Notes under the pieces: model-generated | The model's input: only the letters and a program-made list of their open reading frames with translations | Database searches by the model: none | What the model was told of the DNA's origin: nothing | Assembly (NCBI GenBank): GCA_964559435.1 | Contig: CAZLHI010000013.1 | Location: 5,738-69,737, forward strand | Direction of reading: 5' to 3' | DNA from: Hebobacterum sp964559435 | GTDB lineage: Bacteria > Armatimonadota > Hebobacteria > Hebobacterales > Hebobacteraceae | DNA length: 64,000 nt | In this document: positions 1 through 8,571 of the stretch, piece after piece | Numbering within the stretch: the first letter of the stretch is position 1 | Layout: each line of letters begins with the position of its first letter | Translations under genes and position numbers: made by a program

Positions 1-189
1 GGCTGTGACACCCAGCACGTGCTCAACCGCGGCACGCCGGCCGAGGTGAGGGAGGAAGTGAAGCGGCGCATTGGCGACCTCGCGCCCGGCGGCGGCTTCG
101 TCTTCTGCCAGGTGCACAACATTCAGCCCGAGGTGCCACCCGAGAACATGGTCGCCATGCTGGAGGCGGCCGCGGAGTTCGGCGGTTAG
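1..189 (+). CDS. C-terminal end of a uroporphyrinogen decarboxylase-family protein (partial)
   Basis: The frame is open from base 1 to a TAG at 187-189 and gives 62 residues. It begins GCDTQHVL and ends in a helix MLEAAAEFGG. The pattern CDTQH..., then EVREEVKRRI, then GGGFVFCQVHNIQ is the usual tail of URO-D-superfamily proteins, where the last barrel strand (GGFVF) precedes N-I-x-P and a closing helix. The 5' part lies outside the window. Members of this branch are often corrinoid-dependent methyltransferase-type proteins rather than heme enzymes, but the fragment cannot decide this. It is convergent with the next gene, also a URO-D-family member. Confidence 0.8.
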   Translation, partial: GCDTQHVLNRGTPAEVREEVKRRIGDLAPGGGFVFCQVHNIQPEVPPENMVAMLEAAAEFGG

Positions 190-210
190 TGAGGCGAAGC
201 CGCGCCCGCC

Positions 211-1203
211 TCAGACGCGCAGGCCGGGCGCGCCGAGTTCGATGAAGGCGTCGAGCATGAGGCGCTTGGTTTCGTCGGGCACCCCGATGGCGTCGCCGTC
301 GCCGTAGTCGCCGAGCACGAACCCTCCGTCGGGCGTCCCCCACCGGTCCAGCAGCAGCGCGGCCTCCTCGCGAATCGCCCGCGCGTTGGCTCGGGGGAGG
401 GTGGCCTGGATGTCGCAGAGGCTCTCGAAGCAGATGCGGCCGCGGTAGCGCCGGCCGATCTCCTCGATGCCGAGATTGCGCGGCTGCTGGAGGTTGACAA
501 CATCGAGGCCGCAGTCGATCCACTCGCCGATGACCTCGTTGACGTGCCCGCAGGAATGCATCCAGGCGTGCATGCCCGCGTCGTGGATGGCGTCGAAGAG
601 ACGCCGGTAGCGCGCCTTGAAGAACTCCCGCCACATGGGGAGGCCGAGGAAGGCCGCCTGCTGGGTGCCCCAGTCGTCGGTCATGGCGAAGCCGTGCACC
701 CGGCCGCGGAAGCGCTTCCCGATCTCGCGTGCCACGCCGATGGGATACTCGAGCACGCGGTCCGCGAACTCGTGCACGTCGGCCGGCCGCTCGTGCATGT
801 CTACGAACAGCTCCGGCATGCCGTGCAGGAAGTGCATCCGCTCGAAGAAGGTGAAGCCGCAGCCGCCCAGCACGTACTTGTCGCCCGCGCCCTCCAGGTC
901 GCGGGCGGTCACCTCATAGCGCGCCTCATCGGCCGAGTCCGGCCAGAAAATCTCCTCCATCTGGTCGAGGGAGGAGAGCGGGTGGCCGGTGGGCTGGCCC
1001 ATGTTGACGATGCCGCTGCCCTCCGGCGGCGTCTCCCAGACGCAGTCCCATTCATCGGCGTTGGGCTGGGAGGGCTGCCAGCCGGCCGCCGGCCCTACGC
1101 CGGCGCAGTAGGTGTCATCGACGTCGAGCGCGGCGAAGCGGATGGGAATGCGCTCCGGGCGCTCGAACTCAACCGCCCGCCTGACGATCTCGTAGCTGGT
1201 CAT
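211..1203 (-). CDS. Uroporphyrinogen decarboxylase-family protein
   Basis: 330 residues. The start MTSYEIVRRAVEFERPERIPI is the normal opening of the URO-D / MtaA-like superfamily. The typical heme-enzyme RQAGRY motif is absent, so this is not HemE. The HSCGHV motif in the middle matches the His/Cys zinc-site region of the methylcobalamin:CoM methyltransferase-like branch. The C-terminal half has the family pattern IREEAALLLDRWG followed by GGFVLGDYGDGDAIG. It lies 34 bases downstream of, and in the same direction as, a sugar-phosphate isomerase, so the two probably form one transcript. Substrate unknown; sugar or C1 catabolism is an inference from the neighbours. Confidence 0.85.
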   Translation of the reverse strand: MTSYEIVRRAVEFERPERIPIRFAALDVDDTYCAGVGPAAGWQPSQPNADEWDCVWETPPEGSGIVNMGQPTGHPLSSLDQMEEIFWPDSADEARYEVTARDLEGAGDKYVLGGCGFTFFERMHFLHGMPELFVDMHERPADVHEFADRVLEYPIGVAREIGKRFRGRVHGFAMTDDWGTQQAAFLGLPMWREFFKARYRRLFDAIHDAGMHAWMHSCGHVNEVIGEWIDCGLDVVNLQQPRNLGIEEIGRRYRGRICFESLCDIQATLPRANARAIREEAALLLDRWGTPDGGFVLGDYGDGDAIGVPDETKRLMLDAFIELGAPGLRV

Positions 1204-1237
1204 GGATGCTGAACCGAAGAGCAGCGTGGGCCGAAGG

Positions 1238-2050
1238 TCAGAGCTTCGCGAGGTGCTCGCGCAGGAACTTGGCGGCTATCACGATGTCGGCCGAGGGGTC
1301 TTCGCCGACCTCGCGCTCGATGGTGAGGTAGCCGTCGTAGCCGATCTCCTTCAGCGCGAGGAGGTACTCCGGCCACGGCACCTCGCCCTCGCCCAGCGGC
1401 ACCTCGCCGCGGTTGGGGCCGGGGCCGATGCCGTCCTTGGCATGGGTGTGGACGATAAACTCCCCGAGGTCATAGGCGCCCTGGAGCGGATCGAAGCCGC
1501 CCATGACCATGTTGGCTGGGTCGTAGTTCACTCTGATGGAATCGGTCTTGAGGCCGCGCAGGAACTGGGCCAGGGCCGCGCCGGACTCGGGGCCGGTCTC
1601 GCTGGCGAAGGTGACGCCGATCGCGTCGCCGTGAGCGCCGATCTCCTCCAGCGCCTCGGTGGCGATCTTCCATCCGGGATCGTCTGGATCGGCGGGGAGG
1701 CGGCCGATGTGGGAGGTGAACACCTTCACGCCCATTGAGGCCGCCATGTCCATCATGCGCTTAGTCTTGGCGACATCCTCCTCGATATGGTCGGGCTTGA
1801 CGAAGCCGCGGCCGAGGTCGCCGCAGAGGGCGGAGATCTCCAGCCCCAGCTCCTTCAGCTTGGCGAGCAGGGCCTTCTTCTGATCTTCCGTGGTCAGGTC
1901 GGGATCGAGCTCGCCGACCGGATGGTCGGGGTCGTAGTAGGTGAGGTTGGTCGCCCAGATCTGAACGCCATCGACCTTCAGCGCGGCCGATGCCTCAAGC
2001 GATTCGTCGAAGGACTTCCGAAAGGATGTCGTCATTGCGCCGATCTTCAT
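1238..2050 (-). CDS. Sugar phosphate isomerase/epimerase (AP endonuclease 2-like TIM barrel)
   Basis: 270 residues from ATG at 2050. That start is chosen because MKIGAMTTSFRKSFDES is the normal family N-terminus and a GGGGAG ribosome binding site lies about 8 bases upstream; the frame stays open for over 1 kb further but only as a shadow. Metal-ligand stretches of the xylose-isomerase-like barrel are visible: FASETGPESG, VNYDPANMVMGG, VHTHAKDG and a final YLTIEREVG. The family isomerises or epimerises keto-sugars and inositols with a divalent metal. It diverges from the aldo/keto reductase at 2204 and probably leads the transcript that includes the URO-D-family gene. Confidence 0.9.
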   Translation of the reverse strand: MKIGAMTTSFRKSFDESLEASAALKVDGVQIWATNLTYYDPDHPVGELDPDLTTEDQKKALLAKLKELGLEISALCGDLGRGFVKPDHIEEDVAKTKRMMDMAASMGVKVFTSHIGRLPADPDDPGWKIATEALEEIGAHGDAIGVTFASETGPESGAALAQFLRGLKTDSIRVNYDPANMVMGGFDPLQGAYDLGEFIVHTHAKDGIGPGPNRGEVPLGEGEVPWPEYLLALKEIGYDGYLTIEREVGEDPSADIVIAAKFLREHLAKL

Positions 2051-2203
2051 CGCGGTTCTCCCCTGAGAGACTGGCAGTCTACTTCTCATCCTCAGCACAA
2101 TCCCCTTCACCGCGCTGCCTGTTACAGAAACCGGATGGGCGCAAGGAGCTGGCCGCGCGGCCGCCAAGACTACCTCCGCTTCGGAAAGCGGGAGAGGACG
2201 GGC

Positions 2204-3130
2204 ATGGAGTATCGAGACTTCGGAAACACGGGACTGCGGGTATCGGAGATCGGGCTGGGAGGCGGGCCGCTGGGGATCGACGCGGAGGCCGACTACGCGC
2301 CCCTGCTGAACCGGGCGCTGGAGCTGGGCATCAACTTCTTCGACTCGGCCGACTTCTACAGCAGCTACCGCAGCGAGGAGTGGCTCGGCAAAGTGCTCTC
2401 GCCCCATCGCGACAAGGTGGTCATCGCGACCAAGTTCGGGACCATTCCCGGCAAGGGCAAGGACTTCAGCGTGGGGCACATGCGGCGGTCGCTGGAGGAC
2501 AGCCTGCGGCGGCTGCGCACGGACTACATCGACATCTACCAGCTCCACAGCCCGGCGCCGGCGGTGCTGGAGGACGAGGAGCTGCTGGCCGCGCTGCAAG
2601 CGGTGAAGAAGGAGGGGAAGATCCGCTGCTACGGGCTCTCCACCGAGGGGGGCCAGCGGGGGATCGACGCGATCGACAAGTGGGGCGTGGACTCGGTCCA
2701 GATCACGTTCAACCTGTTCCACCAAGACCCGGCCGAGCGGTTCTTCCCGGAGGCCGAGCGGAAGGGCGTGGGGGTGATCGTGAAGTCGCCGCTGGATTCG
2801 GGGATTCTCGGGGGCGACCTCGACCCGGGCAACCCGAGGAAGCTCGACGATGCGCGGGAGCGCTGGGGCGAAGAGGAGACGGCCCGCCGCCAGCGGCTGT
2901 TCGAGGAGGTGAGGTTTCTCGCCGAGGGGACCGGCCGGACCTGGTCGCAGGCGGCGCTGCAGTTCGTGCTGTCCTTCGACGGGGTGTGCGCCGCGATCCC
3001 CGGCACGACCTCGGTGAAGCACCTGGAGGACAATGCGTCGGCGGCCGGCGGGCGGCTGACGCTGGCGGAACTGCAGCGAATCCAGAACATCCACGGCGGG
3101 GAGTTCGCGAAGCTCAATCTGGACTGGTAG
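2204..3130 (+). CDS. Aldo/keto reductase
   Basis: 308 residues from ATG 2204, preceded by GGAGAGGACGGGC. The N-terminus MEYRDFGNTGLRVSEIGLGG is the AKR entry strand. The tetrad is visible as D in FFDSADFYSSYRSEEWLG (with the Tyr in the same stretch), K in VVIATKFGT and H in IDIYQLHSP. The C-terminal NADPH loop includes IPGTTSVKHLEDNASA. The family reduces carbonyl groups with NAD(P)H in the cytoplasm. It is followed after 41 bases by a secreted DUF4832 protein and so probably belongs to the sugar-processing cluster. A second AKR lies at 28704-29684. Confidence 0.9.
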   Translation: MEYRDFGNTGLRVSEIGLGGGPLGIDAEADYAPLLNRALELGINFFDSADFYSSYRSEEWLGKVLSPHRDKVVIATKFGTIPGKGKDFSVGHMRRSLEDSLRRLRTDYIDIYQLHSPAPAVLEDEELLAALQAVKKEGKIRCYGLSTEGGQRGIDAIDKWGVDSVQITFNLFHQDPAERFFPEAERKGVGVIVKSPLDSGILGGDLDPGNPRKLDDARERWGEEETARRQRLFEEVRFLAEGTGRTWSQAALQFVLSFDGVCAAIPGTTSVKHLEDNASAAGGRLTLAELQRIQNIHGGEFAKLNLDW

Positions 3131-3171
3131 CATCCATGCGGCACCGATCAGATAGAGGGGAGGGAGCCCCG

Positions 3172-4578
3172 ATGTCACTACGCGCCATGACAATCGCTCT
3201 GCTTGCTGCGATGATCTGCTGCACCGGTGAGCCGGCGAGGGCGGGAGCCGGCAGCGAGGCCAACCGCGTGACGGTGCGGCCGCGGGAGATCGATGACGTC
3301 CTCTACAATCCTGGCATGGGTTTCACCACCAGCTACTGCTTCGACGGGGAGCCGTCCGGCTACCCGAAATCGACCATCGCCTACTGGGGCTGGTACTGGG
3401 ACGAGATCGAGCCGGAGAGCGGCGTCTACCGGTGGGAGCTGATCGACGAGGTCATCGAGAAGGCGAGGGAGCGCGGCCAGCGGGTGGCGATCCGCCTCAT
3501 GCCGACCAACGGCCACGGCGGGGTGCCGCAATGGTACCGCGACCTCGGCGCGAAGGGCTTCGAGTACGTCTCGGAGAGCGGCCACACGAACTGGATGCCC
3601 GACCACGACGATCCCCTTTATGTGAAGCACATGGGCCGGCTGGTGCGCGAGTTCGGGAAGCGCTATGACGGCCACCCGGATATCGACCACGTGGACATCC
3701 GTTCGCTGGGGCACTGGGGCGAGTGGCACTTCTACTTCCTCTCCCTCACCCTGGATCGCGAGATCGACGCCAGGCCGGAAGTGCGGCGGGCGCTGGTGGA
3801 TATGTATCTCGACGCGTTCAAGAAGACGCCTCTGGTCATGCTCATCGGCGGGCGGGAGGAGCTGGCCTACGCGGTCGCGAACGGGACCGGCTGGCGGGCC
3901 GACTGCCTGGGCGACCTGAGCTCCGACTGGAACCACATGAACGACGCCTATCAGCAGGAGATCGACGCGGGGGGCGCGGGGGAGGCGTGGAAGCAGGCGC
4001 CGGTGGTGTTCGAGGCCTGCTGGACGATGCAGCACTGGGCCGATGAGGGATGGGACATCGAGTTCACCTTCAGCGAGGCCCTGCGCTGGCACTGCTCGGT
4101 GTTCAACAACAAGTCGTCGCCCATCCCGCCGCGCTGGTGGGGCGCGGTGGAGGACTTCCTGAGGAAGATGGGCTATCGGTTGGTGCTGCGCTCGGCCTCC
4201 CACCCGGCGCGGGCGACCGCGGGGGAGTCGCTCCCGCTCGAATGCCAGTGGGACAACATCGGCGTCGCGCCGCCCTATCGCGGCTATGTGGTCGCGTGGC
4301 AGCTGCGTCCGGTGTTCGAGGGCGCGTGGGGCGAGCCGATTGCGATAGAGGATCCGGCCCACCCCGTCGATGTGACGAAATGGCTGCCCGGCCGCCACGA
4401 GGTGAAGCTGGACCTCGCCCTCCCGGCGGACATCGAGCCGGGCCGATACCGGCTGGCCGTGGCGCTGCTCGATCCCTTCACCCGCGAGCCGACGGTGCGC
4501 CTCGCCATCGAGGGGCGAGACGCGCAGGGCTGGTATAGCCTGAGCGAGGTCGAAGTCGCCGCGCCCGGAGCCGAGTAG
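3172..4578 (+). CDS. Secreted DUF4832-type TIM-barrel protein (glycosidase-like)
   Basis: 468 residues from ATG 3172, with GGGGAGGGAG 7-16 bases upstream; an in-frame ATG at 3136 has no such site. Residues 1-24 form a signal peptide (hydrophobic LLAAMIC, cleavage near PARA-GAG). The body has YNPGMGFTTSY, then YWGWYWDEIEPESGVYRWE, the entry of a GH-A-like barrel, then VDIRSLGHWGEWHFY. The C-terminal 110 residues form an immunoglobulin-like domain (PLECQWDNIGVAPPYRGY, then LDLALPADIEPGRYRL), which is the usual position of DUF4832. Function is inferred as polysaccharide or glycoconjugate processing outside the cytoplasm. It is convergent with the large gene ending at 4617. Confidence 0.8.
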   Translation: MSLRAMTIALLAAMICCTGEPARAGAGSEANRVTVRPREIDDVLYNPGMGFTTSYCFDGEPSGYPKSTIAYWGWYWDEIEPESGVYRWELIDEVIEKARERGQRVAIRLMPTNGHGGVPQWYRDLGAKGFEYVSESGHTNWMPDHDDPLYVKHMGRLVREFGKRYDGHPDIDHVDIRSLGHWGEWHFYFLSLTLDREIDARPEVRRALVDMYLDAFKKTPLVMLIGGREELAYAVANGTGWRADCLGDLSSDWNHMNDAYQQEIDAGGAGEAWKQAPVVFEACWTMQHWADEGWDIEFTFSEALRWHCSVFNNKSSPIPPRWWGAVEDFLRKMGYRLVLRSASHPARATAGESLPLECQWDNIGVAPPYRGYVVAWQLRPVFEGAWGEPIAIEDPAHPVDVTKWLPGRHEVKLDLALPADIEPGRYRLAVALLDPFTREPTVRLAIEGRDAQGWYSLSEVEVAAPGAE

Positions 4579-4616
4579 CGGCGCGACCGGCCGCGCAGGT
4601 CAGCCGACGAAGCGCG

Positions 4617-7600
4617 TCACCGCACGGTCCACGTCTTCTCGGCCTTCTCGCCGGAGAAGACGTCGGTCACGACCAGGCGCCATTTGCCCTTCGGGTCGTT
4701 GAGCGCGAGGCGGAAGGAGCCTCTCGCCACGCCGCCGATGGTGTCTGCGTTGCCGGAGTAGAGCGCCTGCTTCTTGCCGCCCGGCGCGAACACCTGCACC
4801 TTGAGCACATGGCGGACCGGACGGGCGTTGCCCGCTCGCACCTTCGCCCGATACTCCACGGCCCCGCCGGGGGCGCGGCCGCCCTTCAGGGATAGCGAAA
4901 GGCCCTGCACCTTGTAGGGCAGCATCGCGTAGAGCTTCGGGTCGGCCTCCTTGAGCGTCGTCCTGAGATCGCGGCGGAGGCCGAGGTACTTGTGGGAGCG
5001 GACGTCGTACCAGTGCCCCTGCTCGGGGAGCTTGATGCGCACCGGCTCGGAGGCCTTCATGCCGCGGATCGGCTCGTAGCGGTTGGTGAGGTCGGCGCTC
5101 TGGGAGAAGCGGCCGGCGGGTTCCTTGAGCAGGGCGAGGGCCTCGACGCGGCCGCCGCGCCAGCTCACACGCTCCACCGCGGTCGGGAACTCGCCGCCCG
5201 CGGCCGTCACCTCGACCCGGGGCTGAAGGCGAGAGGCTTCGAGCGCCTCCCCGATCTGCCGCCGGAGCTTCTTGCCCTTGGCCTTGAGCCGGTTGTCTTC
5301 GTAGTCGTCAAGCCACTGGCCGAGCAGGACGGCGCGGCCGCGGCCATACTTCCCGGCCGCGAAGAGGCCGGCGAGCGAGGATTCGGGCAATGACTTGCCG
5401 TGTACGCTCGTCCGGCCGGGCATCTCGTCGGCCAGCACGAGGCCGCCGCGCTTGACAAACTGCCTGATCGCCTTGACTTCCTGCTCGGACAACGCGATCG
5501 AACCGGGGAGCACGAGCGCGCGGTAGCCGCCCTCGGCCAGGCCGCCGTTCTCGAGGTCGCGGTAGGGGAGGTAGTTGTACTGATAGCCGAGGTCTTCGAA
5601 CACCTGCCCCCAGCCGACGCGGCTGCCGATGAAGCGGCGGAAGGCGGCGGAGGTGTTGCGGCCGTACTCCATGTCCTTGTGCTTGAGCTTGCCGTCCTGT
5701 ATCCACCACGTGTGGCCGCTGGCCATGGAGAAGTGGATGGCGATCTTGTCGTGTTCTCTTTTCAGGCCGGAGATGGCCCGCGAGAGGCCCTCGCCGCGCA
5801 GCTCCCCGAAGCACTTCCCGAGGGAGCGGCCCTGCGCGTTGAGGGTGAGGTCGGGGTCGATCATCGAGTAGCCCCAGAAGATCGAGGCGCCGCGGTGGCC
5901 GTGGAGGAAGCGGTGCCAGATCTCCCACTCCAGCGGAGCGCCGGACATGGCGTAGCCGGTGAAGCCGGTGAGGATCATGTCGGGGTTGAAGGAGCGGTGC
6001 ATCTCGTCCTGGCCGCCGCCGGAGTAGGGCTGGAGGTACTCGACGATCCGGTCGATCATCGACCAGTCGCAGCCGTTGTGCGAGCCGGGGAGCTGGGTGC
6101 CGGAGATGGTGACGAGCCCCTGCGGGTCCACCTTCTGCGCGACCGCGCTGGCATAGCGGAAGGCGTCGGCCAGCGTCTTGTTCATGAAGAGGCGATGGTC
6201 GACCCAGGGGGCGGGGTTGCCGCGCTTCTGGGCCTCGTCATAGGTCACGGGCATGATGTTGTCCCAGCTCCGGTAGCGGGTGCCCCACTCGGCGTTGAGC
6301 GCCGGGAGGCTGCCGTACCAGCGGCGGAGCCACTTGCGGAACTCGGCCAGCGTGGCCTTGCTCCAGCAGAGGTCGGCGGCGTCCTCGTAGCAGGTGATGG
6401 CCGACTCGTCCGCGATGTAGTAGGCGAGAGGGCTGTACTTGAGGATGGGCGGGATGCCCTTGCGGAGCGTCTGCGCGACCGGGCGGCGGAAGTCGTCGGT
6501 GTGGATGCAGGGCACGCGCTCCAGCCACTTGCGATCCTTGGTCTTGCGGTAGTTGTCCTTGCGTTCGAGGTAGGGATGGCGGCGATACCAGTAGACGCCG
6601 AATCCCGGCGGGTGCATCGAGACGGTGAGCGGGAATCCGTACTGGGTGTCGGAGGTGCTCGTGATCCCGCAGCTTCGGAACTGGTCCTCGATCAGGCCGG
6701 TCCACGGCCACACCCCGTCGTGCATCCACGGGAGGATGACCTCGTAGTCCTGCCACTTGCGGCGGGGGGCGGTGAGGGCGAGCTCGGCCCGCGCCTCGTG
6801 GACGTGGCGGCCGCGGTCGCGCAGCGTGCACTTGACCCAGGCTCGGTTGGCGAGCGCATCGGGGCAGCGCAGCCGGAAGCTCACCTCGCGGCCGGTCCCG
6901 ACCTGCTTCTGGTGGCGGCCGAGCAGGCGGCCGCTGAGGTCGTATAGCTCTGACACCAGGGTCATGCCCTGGGGCTTGCCGACGAGGCGCGCCCGGCCGG
7001 AGATCGTCTTGCCGACGGCCGCCGCCTCCGCGTCGAGGGCGACCCTCGCGACCCGCGCCTCGCGGCGGACTTCGTAGCAGGCCGTGCCCCAATCGGACTG
7101 CTTGCCGCCGGCGCTCACCCTCACGTCGACGAAATGAGGGCCGCCGGCCGCCGAGCCGCCCGGCAGGCCGACGCGCAGCTCGGCCGCACCTTTGGCCAGG
7201 CGAACCGTACGCGCTGTCTTCCGCTCGACCTCGCCCAGCTCGTCGCGGAAGGCGACTTCGACCTTCGCCGACTTGGCGGGGCGCCCGCTGCGAAGCCGGA
7301 TGGTCGCCGCGAGGTCGGCGACCTTGGAGGAGCGGAGGCGGGCCGGCGGCGTCTCGATGCCGGCGAGCTGAAGGCTCGGCTCTTTCCTTCCGGCCCAGAT
7401 GATGGAGCGCATGAGGAGGCTGAAGAGGTACTCCCAGAAGGTCCCGTTGAGCTGGCCTCGGCGCGTTTCCAGCTCCGGGAAGAGCGCGTAGTTATAGTAG
7501 CCCAGGCCGACGACGCGGCCCTTGCCGAACTGCTTCACCGCCACGACCGGCGCGCCGTCCTCACCGGTGGCGAGCGCCTTCGCGTCCTTGCCAAGGCGGT

Positions 7601-8270
7601 AGACGTAATGCCGAAGCGGCCCATAGGGAAGCGCCCCGAAGGGGATGCCGTTGACGACGTAATGGTCGGCGGCCTTTGTCCACGGCTCGGTCGAGATGGC
7701 CTCCTTGGGCGCGTGGGGATAGCCCGAGCTTATGCCGGCGCCCTCGGCCGTCAGCCGCGTTGGCGGCAGGGACACGATGGGAGACAGGTCCCACAGGCCC
7801 TTGTCTCGCTGGTCTTCCCCGAGCTGTGGGTGGACGAGCACGAGCCCCTCGCCGCGCTTGACCCGCTTATAGATGAGGTCGCGGATGGAGGCCGGCAGGT
7901 GGTTCCAGCCCAGGATGCTGTGCATGACGATGACGTCGTACTTGGTCTTCGCGGCCAGCTCCGGTTCGAGCACCGAGTAGGCGCGGCTGTAATCGCCGGG
8001 CGCGAGCGGATCGAAATCGGCGTAGCGATCCATGCACCACTTGTTCACATCCCAGCGGGGGTCGATGCTGAGGACGCGGGCCTCCAGCGACATGCGCTGG
8101 CTCAGCTCGACGACGGCCCGGCCCTCGTGCACGCTGGAGATGATGAAGGCGCGGACGTGCCCCTCCGAATAGGGGTCGGCCCATTTCACATGGGGGGTGA
8201 CGAGATCCTGCGAGTAGATGATGTCGTACTTCGGCGGCGCCTGGCTGCGCCGCCCTCGGCTCTTTCTCAC
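4617..8270 (-). CDS. Very large GH42-like protein with glutamine-amidotransferase-like domains
   Basis: 1217 residues. GTG at 8270 is chosen because GGAGGAGGAACAC stands directly before it; the upstream in-frame ATG (8327) has nothing comparable. The N-terminal ~300 residues resemble a flavodoxin/amidotransferase-like fold (YDVIVMHSILGW, then GEGLVLVHPQLGED). Next come Ig-like strands. A GH-A-like barrel has YYIADESAITCYE near residue 620 (candidate acid/base Glu) and GAPLEWEIWHRFLHGHRG near 785. A second amidotransferase-like segment (YRALVLPGSIALS) resembles the beta-galactosidase trimerisation domain of GH42. No signal peptide is obvious. Polysaccharide processing is inferred; specificity is unknown. 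Confidence 0.75.
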   Translation of the reverse strand: MRKSRGRRSQAPPKYDIIYSQDLVTPHVKWADPYSEGHVRAFIISSVHEGRAVVELSQRMSLEARVLSIDPRWDVNKWCMDRYADFDPLAPGDYSRAYSVLEPELAAKTKYDVIVMHSILGWNHLPASIRDLIYKRVKRGEGLVLVHPQLGEDQRDKGLWDLSPIVSLPPTRLTAEGAGISSGYPHAPKEAISTEPWTKAADHYVVNGIPFGALPYGPLRHYVYRLGKDAKALATGEDGAPVVAVKQFGKGRVVGLGYYNYALFPELETRRGQLNGTFWEYLFSLLMRSIIWAGRKEPSLQLAGIETPPARLRSSKVADLAATIRLRSGRPAKSAKVEVAFRDELGEVERKTARTVRLAKGAAELRVGLPGGSAAGGPHFVDVRVSAGGKQSDWGTACYEVRREARVARVALDAEAAAVGKTISGRARLVGKPQGMTLVSELYDLSGRLLGRHQKQVGTGREVSFRLRCPDALANRAWVKCTLRDRGRHVHEARAELALTAPRRKWQDYEVILPWMHDGVWPWTGLIEDQFRSCGITSTSDTQYGFPLTVSMHPPGFGVYWYRRHPYLERKDNYRKTKDRKWLERVPCIHTDDFRRPVAQTLRKGIPPILKYSPLAYYIADESAITCYEDAADLCWSKATLAEFRKWLRRWYGSLPALNAEWGTRYRSWDNIMPVTYDEAQKRGNPAPWVDHRLFMNKTLADAFRYASAVAQKVDPQGLVTISGTQLPGSHNGCDWSMIDRIVEYLQPYSGGGQDEMHRSFNPDMILTGFTGYAMSGAPLEWEIWHRFLHGHRGASIFWGYSMIDPDLTLNAQGRSLGKCFGELRGEGLSRAISGLKREHDKIAIHFSMASGHTWWIQDGKLKHKDMEYGRNTSAAFRRFIGSRVGWGQVFEDLGYQYNYLPYRDLENGGLAEGGYRALVLPGSIALSEQEVKAIRQFVKRGGLVLADEMPGRTSVHGKSLPESSLAGLFAAGKYGRGRAVLLGQWLDDYEDNRLKAKGKKLRRQIGEALEASRLQPRVEVTAAGGEFPTAVERVSWRGGRVEALALLKEPAGRFSQSADLTNRYEPIRGMKASEPVRIKLPEQGHWYDVRSHKYLGLRRDLRTTLKEADPKLYAMLPYKVQGLSLSLKGGRAPGGAVEYRAKVRAGNARPVRHVLKVQVFAPGGKKQALYSGNADTIGGVARGSFRLALNDPKGKWRLVVTDVFSGEKAEKTWTVR

Positions 8271-8571
8271 GTGTTCCTCCTCCAAGACGGCCGTGCAAGA
8301 CGGTTGTGCAAGACGGCCGTGCGACAACTGCAGCGACTTGTTAGGCGTGGAGGGCGACTCTCCTGCCCGGCCCGGGCACGCTGGAGGCGCCTTGGGGCAC
8401 TGTGGGCGCGTCGTCCCACCAGGCCGCCGGCACTTTGTCCTCGCGGTCGCAGACGTGGTAACTCTACATGTCGCGTGCGGCCGCGGGTGCCCCCTTCCCG
8501 CGGGCGGTTGTTGTTGGCTCGGCGGCGCGTCGAATCACCTTCTGATCACAGGACATGAAAGGTTCGGGCAC
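8271..8571. other. Intergenic region between divergent GH42-like gene and ftsK
   Basis: About 300 bases without a convincing gene. It holds the ribosome binding site of the leftward gene (just right of 8270), a threefold 13-base tandem repeat at 8283-8321, and a weak possible ftsK promoter (TTGTCC near 8436 and TAACTC near 8460, 18-base gap). AAAGG at 8558-8562 is the likely ftsK ribosome binding site. I see nothing else in it. Confidence 0.5.
8283..8321. repeat. Three tandem copies of a 13-bp repeat in the divergent promoter region
   Basis: The unit CAAGACGGCCGTG occurs at 8283-8295 and 8309-8321. The middle copy 8296-8308 reads CAAGACGGTTGTG (two changes). The array sits between the start of the leftward GH42-like gene and the rightward ftsK gene. 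Its position suits an operator or a slippage-prone spacer. No function is demonstrated. Confidence 0.7.

Noticed and set aside
1238..3193. 651-codon leftward frame suggesting a long isomerase
   Set aside because: The part above 2050 is the antisense shadow of the aldo/keto reductase; MKIGAMTTSF with a ribosome binding site is the proper start.
1990..4578. 862-codon open frame apparently fusing an unknown N-terminus to the DUF4832 protein
   Set aside because: The first 394 codons are an arginine/alanine-rich shadow of the aldo/keto reductase in another frame; the signal peptide and ribosome binding site place the real start at 3172.
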